36,947 nucleotides of DNA, taken from positions 1-36,947 of the forward strand of contig CAJOGN010000043.1 in NCBI GenBank assembly GCA_905234245.1. Reading direction: 5' to 3'. This DNA comes from an uncultured Lachnospiraceae bacterium. Its GTDB lineage: Bacteria > Bacillota > Clostridia > Lachnospirales > Lachnospiraceae. Positions within the stretch are counted from its first letter, which is position 1. Every line of letters starts with the position of its first letter. Below are positions 33,974 through 36,947 of the stretch, piece after piece. Under the pieces are notes generated by a model. It did no database searches. It was given only the letters and a program-made list of their open reading frames with translations, and was not told the DNA's origin. The translations under genes were made by a program, and so were the position numbers.

Positions 33974-34859
33974 TCACACTCCTTTCCTTCACCTTATTAC
34001 CATTGCTGGTTGGATTATTAATTACCTTACCATTAAACCACATGGTGGATGAGCCACCACCATCGAGATTATATGCAACGCTGCAGCCTAGGTCTTTCAT
34101 AACACTCGCCAACTGGCTAAGGGAAAGCCCTTCGCTTTCATCACTTCTTCCATCAGATACAACAAATACATAATGTCCCTTTTCTATCATGCCTATGGCT
34201 GTTCGTGGATTACTTGCCTTGGCGCGTCCTACTTCGTCGCCTTTACTTACTGTAATCTCTCCATTACTCACAAGTCCTGGTCCAAATGAGTATATTTGTG
34301 TAGCTCCATTTGCCTGAAGCTCCTTGGCGCTTACCTCAGATTCCTTTACTATTTCCATTGTTCCATCCTCATATATTACCAGGTCCTCAGCTTCTGAGTC
34401 TGATGAAGGGGTGTCCCTATAAAGGTACATATTTCTCATAACATATCCACTATTCCTGAAGCCATAATAGTCGCCATTTATGGCTAGAACTGCACCCTGT
34501 GACTGCGCTATCTGAGACGTGGTCTGAGTTATATTTCTTCCAAATGTATTATTCGCCAGTCCTGCCATTAAGCTGGATGGGTCTGATATTATTACATCTG
34601 CAATATAGACCTTTGTATCCTCTATCGTTTTCTCGGAAATAGTTATTTTCACATTTTCACTCGTATATGTGTTCTCAGTAACATTTGCAAGAGCCACATT
34701 ATTTGTCTCTGCGCTGGCTACACTTACCGATTCCTTAGGTATTACAAATGTATCAAGCAGGGCAAATGTGGTGTACCCCGTAAGGATGATGCTAAATGCT
34801 ACCGCCCATATAAATCTTGCCTTTGGCATTTTCTTTTTTTGCTTTGATTTTTCTTTCAT
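33948..34859 (-). CDS. Phosphodiester glycosidase (NAGPA/DUF2233) family exported protein
   Basis: A 303-residue protein with a basic N-terminus and one membrane segment (about residues 16-36), so it is anchored with the catalytic domain outside. The NAGPA/DUF2233 pattern is clear: VLAINGDYYGFRNSGYVMRN (about 125-145), NPRTAIGMIEKGHYVFVVSDGRSDESEGLSLSQLASVMKDLGCSVAYNLDGGGSSTMWFNG, and a C-terminal RSVSDIVYIGA. Members hydrolyse GlcNAc-phosphodiester links in surface polymers. In Gram-positives they are often found with exopolysaccharide genes. The ATG at 34857-34859 with GGGAG nine bases upstream was chosen. The gene overlaps the GT2-GtrA gene upstream and the small membrane protein gene downstream, showing tight coupling. 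Confidence 0.85.
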   Translation of the reverse strand: MKEKSKQKKKMPKARFIWAVAFSIILTGYTTFALLDTFVIPKESVSVASAETNNVALANVTENTYTSENVKITISEKTIEDTKVYIADVIISDPSSLMAGLANNTFGRNITQTTSQIAQSQGAVLAINGDYYGFRNSGYVMRNMYLYRDTPSSDSEAEDLVIYEDGTMEIVKESEVSAKELQANGATQIYSFGPGLVSNGEITVSKGDEVGRAKASNPRTAIGMIEKGHYVFVVSDGRSDESEGLSLSQLASVMKDLGCSVAYNLDGGGSSTMWFNGKVINNPTSNGNKVKERSVSDIVYIGA

Positions 34860-35826
34860 TAACAACATCTCCCTTTTTGAATACCCATCTTCTCTGTATC
34901 TGATAGCTTATGAAGAAAAGACATGTATCTACTATTAACTTAGCCACTATTGCGCTTACAACATAAGATAACAGAGTTATTAGGGCTGCGCTAACTAATA
35001 GCTGAGCACCGAAGAGTATGCTATATCTAATTAGCTCCTTACTTCCACTGCGTTTACTTCCAAAACTCCAGTACTTGTTAAGCAGGAAGTTCACCACCCC
35101 TGATGCCATTCTTGAACCTGACTGAGCAAGAAAAGCTCCGCTTCCAAATATGAGCGACAGTATCATAAATAATACATACTCAAGTACTGTGCTTATTATT
35201 GAAGAAGACGCAAATCGAAGAGGTCTGCTATATACTAAGAGAGAATCTCTAACAGGTCGAAAATGCGATGTCTTATTACCATCTTCATATACAGTTTCAA
35301 TTGGTACATAAACCATGTCTACCATGTCTGCAGCATCTGATAAGAAATTCATCTCGTATTCATATCTTTTCCCCTGCTCTTCTAATGCCAAGGACAATAA
35401 ACAGTTAGGAATTCCTCGAAGTCCAGTCTGTGTATCTGGACATTTTTTCTTCTTAGTCAGATAGAAAAATGCAGATGTTATTTTGTTTCCATATTTACTT
35501 TTCTTAGGCACATAGCTTCCTTCAAAATCTCTTGTTCCAAGAACTAGAGAAGTAGGATTATCCTTTAGTGCGTCAGCTACTTTTTTGATGTCCTTCGGAA
35601 GATGCTGACCGTCTGCATCACATGTTATTATTTCAACATTATTTCCGAAGGTTTCAATAGCTTTACTAATACCTGTTTTTATTGCAGCTCCTTTTCCAAG
35701 ATTCGTCTCATGTCTATATACAACACAACCCATAGCCTCTAATTCGAAGAAAATATCCTTTCCTTCGTGAAGGGTTAATGTGCTTCCATCATCAACAATT
35801 ATAATGTCATCTAGTTGCATATACAT
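34792..35826 (-). CDS. GT2 glycosyltransferase fused to GtrA domain, abnormal 5' end
   Basis: A membrane glycosyltransferase of the dolichol/polyprenyl-phosphate mannosyl (or glucosyl) transferase type. The GT2 domain shows DDIIIVDDGS, NLGKGAAIKTGI, IITCDADGQHLP (D-A-D), GTRDFEGSYVPKKSKYGNK and CPDTQTGLRG. A C-terminal GtrA-like domain with four membrane helices follows (FASSSIISTVLEYVLFMIL ... FFISYQIQRRWVFK). These enzymes make lipid-linked sugars for wall or surface-polymer decoration. The family's first strand (IPALNPD) is only half present: the frame reads FFYALNPDTRLCSLVNQL directly out of the terminator of the tRNA cluster, with no start codon or ribosome site. The ATG at 35824-35826 is only the first available one. 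The gene is therefore 5'-truncated, frameshifted in the T8 run, or translated from an unusual start. Confidence 0.75.
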   Translation of the reverse strand: MYMQLDDIIIVDDGSTLTLHEGKDIFFELEAMGCVVYRHETNLGKGAAIKTGISKAIETFGNNVEIITCDADGQHLPKDIKKVADALKDNPTSLVLGTRDFEGSYVPKKSKYGNKITSAFFYLTKKKKCPDTQTGLRGIPNCLLSLALEEQGKRYEYEMNFLSDAADMVDMVYVPIETVYEDGNKTSHFRPVRDSLLVYSRPLRFASSSIISTVLEYVLFMILSLIFGSGAFLAQSGSRMASGVVNFLLNKYWSFGSKRSGSKELIRYSILFGAQLLVSAALITLLSYVVSAIVAKLIVDTCLFFISYQIQRRWVFKKGDVVNERKIKAKKENAKGKIYMGGSI

Positions 35827-35873
35827 TAGTTGATTAACAAGAGAACATAGACGTGTGTCGGGATTTAAAGCAT

Positions 35874-35907
35874 AAAAAAAATCACCAGATAAAAATCTGA
35901 TGATTTT
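35874..35907 (-). terminator. Intrinsic terminator of the tRNA cluster
   Basis: On the minus strand AAAATCATCAGAT pairs with ATCTGGTGATTTT (loop TTTT), and a run of eight T follows the stem. It starts three bases after tRNA-Phe and runs into the glycosyltransferase reading frame. Confidence 0.85.
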
Positions 35908-35909
35908 CC

Positions 35910-35982
<73 letters not shown>

Positions 35983-35984
35983 AT

Positions 35985-36066
35985 AAGCTGTTACTCGCAT
36001 AGCGAGTGACTGCACGTCGAGCACCTTTTTGCATGGCAAAAACTAAAACGGTGCGAGACTCATTAT
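35985..36066 (-). repeat. Structured repeat element, copy 4 (between tRNA-fMet and tRNA-Phe)
   Basis: Read on the minus strand: GAGTCTCGC, outer stem GCACC/GGTGC, inner hairpin TTTTTGC-CAT-GCAAAAA, core CTCGACGTGCAGTCA, second hairpin ACTCGC-TAT-GCGAGT. Inverted relative to copies 1-3 in the window. Confidence 0.85.
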
Positions 36067-36095
36067 AAAATTTTTCAGTTGAAATGTCAACCTAA

Positions 36096-36169
36096 TTGCG
36101 GGAGCAGGATTTGAACCTGCGACCTCCGGGTTATGAGCCCGACGAGCTTCCAGACTGCTCTATCCCGCG
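36096..36169 (-). tRNA. Initiator tRNA-fMet (CAT)
   Basis: Minus strand cloverleaf with the two initiator hallmarks: an unpaired position 1-72 (C1, A72) in CGCGGGA/TCCCGCA, and three G-C pairs in the anticodon stem (GGG/CCC) around the loop CTCATAA. T arm has GGTTCAAATCC. CCA is not encoded. Confidence 0.95.
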
Positions 36170-36170
36170 A

Positions 36171-36248
36171 TATGTTGTTATTCGCGTAGCGAATGACTAC
36201 ACGACGAGCGCTTTCGGCGAAGCCGAACTATAACGCGCGAGTCTCCTT
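36171..36248 (-). repeat. Structured repeat element, copy 5 (between tRNA-Tyr and tRNA-fMet)
   Basis: Read on the minus strand: GGAGACTCGC, outer stem GCGC/GCGC, inner hairpin TTCGGC-TTC-GCCGAA, core CTCGTCGTGTAGTCA (one change), second hairpin ATTCGC-TAC-GCGAAT. All three stems differ from copies 1-4 yet keep pairing. Confidence 0.85.
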
Positions 36249-36263
36249 TTAAAAAGAAGACAC

Positions 36264-36345
36264 TGGGTGGTGGTGGATTCGAACCACCGAAGCAATGTGC
36301 AGCAGATTTACAGTCTGTCCCCTTTGGCCACTCGGGAAACCACCC
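36264..36345 (-). tRNA. tRNA-Tyr (GTA)
   Basis: Minus strand cloverleaf of class II type: acceptor GGGTGGT/ACCACCC with A73, anticodon loop CTGTAAA (anticodon GTA), a long variable arm (TGCACATTGCTTCGG region), and T arm GGTTCGAATCC. Confidence 0.93.
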
Positions 36346-36376
36346 TTTTATTAAATTGAGGTTGATTATTCAACCA

Positions 36377-36449
36377 AGCCGATGATCGGACTCGAACCGA
36401 TAACCTGCTGATTACAAATCAGCTGCTCTGCCAATTGAGCCACATCGGC
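36377..36449 (-). tRNA. tRNA-Thr (TGT)
   Basis: Minus strand cloverleaf: acceptor GCCGATG/CATCGGC with T73, anticodon stem GCTGA/TCAGC around loop TTTGTAA (anticodon TGT), T arm GGTTCGAGTCC. Its 5' end is part of a perfect inverted repeat with its own leader. Confidence 0.93.
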
Positions 36450-36471
36450 AAACTTGTTTGCCGATGTGGCG
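36440..36471. repeat. Inverted repeat overlapping the 5' end of tRNA-Thr
   Basis: GCCACATCGGCAAA (36440-36453, including the first ten bases of tRNA-Thr on the minus strand) is the exact reverse complement of 36458-36471, with loop CTTG. In the precursor RNA the leader could pair with the 5' acceptor strand and part of the D arm. Confidence 0.75.
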
Positions 36472-36475
36472 ATGG

Positions 36476-36500
36476 TTACCGAATCTTCGATTCGGTAACA
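36476..36500. repeat. Perfect 11-bp hairpin between tRNA-Val and tRNA-Thr
   Basis: GTTACCGAATC, loop TTC, then its exact complement GATTCGGTAAC. It adjoins the tRNA-Thr leader inverted repeat, giving two hairpins in the spacer, but its sequence is unlike the five-copy element. Confidence 0.7.
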
Positions 36501-36520
36501 GAGCCACATGGCAATTTACA

Positions 36521-36593
36521 TGGGACCAACAGGGCTCGAACCTGTGACCCCCTGCTTGTAAGGCAGGTGCTCTCCCAGCTGAGCTATGATCCC
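36521..36593 (-). tRNA. tRNA-Val (TAC)
   Basis: Minus strand cloverleaf: acceptor GGGATCA/TGGTCCC with A73, anticodon stem CCTGC/GCAGG around loop CTTACAA (anticodon TAC), T arm GGTTCGAGCCC. Four bases separate it from tRNA-Asp. Confidence 0.95.
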
Positions 36594-36597
36594 GAAG

Positions 36598-36671
36598 CGA
36601 CCCAAGCGGGACTCGAACCCGCGACCTCCGCCGTGACAGGGCGGCGCTCTAACCAACTGAGCCATTGGGCC
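36598..36671 (-). tRNA. tRNA-Asp (GTC)
   Basis: Minus strand cloverleaf: acceptor GGCCCAA/TTGGGTC with G73, anticodon stem CCGCC/GGCGG around loop CTGTCAC (anticodon GTC), T arm GGTTCGAGTCC. First tRNA after the 23S gene. Confidence 0.95.
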
Positions 36672-36854
36672 ACGTCGCAACTGACTTCGCTTTTTCTCCG
36701 ACCTCACTTTGTTCGGTCAGTCGATACGCTACGTCGTTGCTCCTCTTCCCCAAAAAGCTTTGCTTTTCGGGGACCCCTGTGATTAAACACAAAGGTCGAG
36801 TTAATACTCTCAAAACTTCATATAGTATTTTTACATCAAAACCTAGGATAAAAA

Positions 36855-36947
36855 AAGCCATCGATCGATTAGTACTTGTCAGCTGAATGCATTACTGCAC
36901 TTACACCTCAAGCCTATCAACCTCATAGTCTTTGAGGGATCTTATCT
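36855..36947 (-). rRNA. 23S ribosomal RNA, 3' end (partial)
   Basis: The minus strand reads GTTGATAGGCTTGAGGTGTAAGTGCAGTAATGCATTCAGCTGAC... AGTACTAATCGATCGATGGCTT, the well-known 3' terminal stretch of Firmicute 23S rRNA. Only the last 90 or so bases are in the window. The exact 3' end (about 36855) is estimated from the GGCTT ending. The 183-base spacer to tRNA-Asp has no 5S rRNA; it holds imperfect hairpins only (for example around 36756-36774). Confidence 0.93.

Noticed and set aside
36672..36854. Sixth copy of the structured repeat in the 23S-tRNA spacer
   Set aside because: Hairpins and a similar GACG-rich style are present, but the core CTCG[T/A]CGTG[C/T]AGTCA is absent and the order of stems differs.

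Overview
This window looks like a chromosome segment of a motile, AT-rich Firmicute, most likely family Lachnospiraceae (Butyrivibrio/Pseudobutyrivibrio/Roseburia-like). The 3' end of 23S rRNA is of the Firmicute type. The flagellin, FliS, DegV and PheA/DAHP-synthase proteins, and the many AAA_14/DUF4143 and defence genes, fit that family. The genus is inferred from gene content only.

Layout. Positions 1-3284 hold envelope genes: an SGNH-like partial gene, an MBOAT O-acyltransferase, and a divergent peptidoglycan/polysaccharide deacetylase. Positions 3402-5506 carry fliS and flagellin; flagellin has a sigma-28-type promoter and a long structured leader. Positions 5883-9048 carry aromatic amino-acid genes (DAHP synthase, bifunctional PheA) and a DegV lipid-binding protein. 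Positions 9177-12608 encode a 1143-residue protein with a FliK-like tail, also behind a sigma-28-like promoter. Then come sfsA and a PPC/DUF296 gene. From about 14.1 to 32.3 kb is an accessory block. It starts with an AAA_14/DUF4143 ATPase and an RNase III with two dsRBD-like regions. It continues with a defence island read right to left: HEPN-like protein, SIR2, HerA, a DUF262 protein broken by two frameshifts, an unknown 289-residue protein, an AspBHI/Mrr-like endonuclease, a Sau3AI-type endonuclease, a cytosine-5 methyltransferase, and then an FRG and an AIPR protein. It ends with a second AAA_14/DUF4143 ATPase. From 32.3 to 35.8 kb is an envelope cluster: an arylsulfotransferase-like lipoprotein, a frameshifted membrane protein, an NAGPA-type protein, and a GT2-GtrA glycosyltransferase that lacks a normal start. 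The right end holds six tRNA genes and the 3' end of a 23S rRNA gene, all on the minus strand.

How the defence genes may work together (inference): a strong promoter at 30687-30715 can drive HEPN-SIR2-HerA-DUF262 and the genes downstream. The methyltransferase has its own promoter, whose -35 box contains GATC, the expected target of a Sau3AI-type enzyme. A hairpin separates this module from the FRG-AIPR pair.

The most unusual non-coding signal is a family of about 75-80 bp elements. There are five copies: upstream of flagellin, pheA and the 1143-residue gene, and between tRNA genes. They share a nearly invariant core (CTCG[T/A]CGTG[C/T]AGTCA) flanked by hairpins whose stems differ between copies by compensatory changes. 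Such a pattern points to a selected RNA or DNA structure. Both AAA_14/DUF4143 ATPase genes also have a promoter framed by two copies of a gene-specific palindrome. Several genes carry small indels. Four of the five candidate lesions would be repaired by one extra base in an A or T run, so assembly error must be excluded before calling them pseudogenes.
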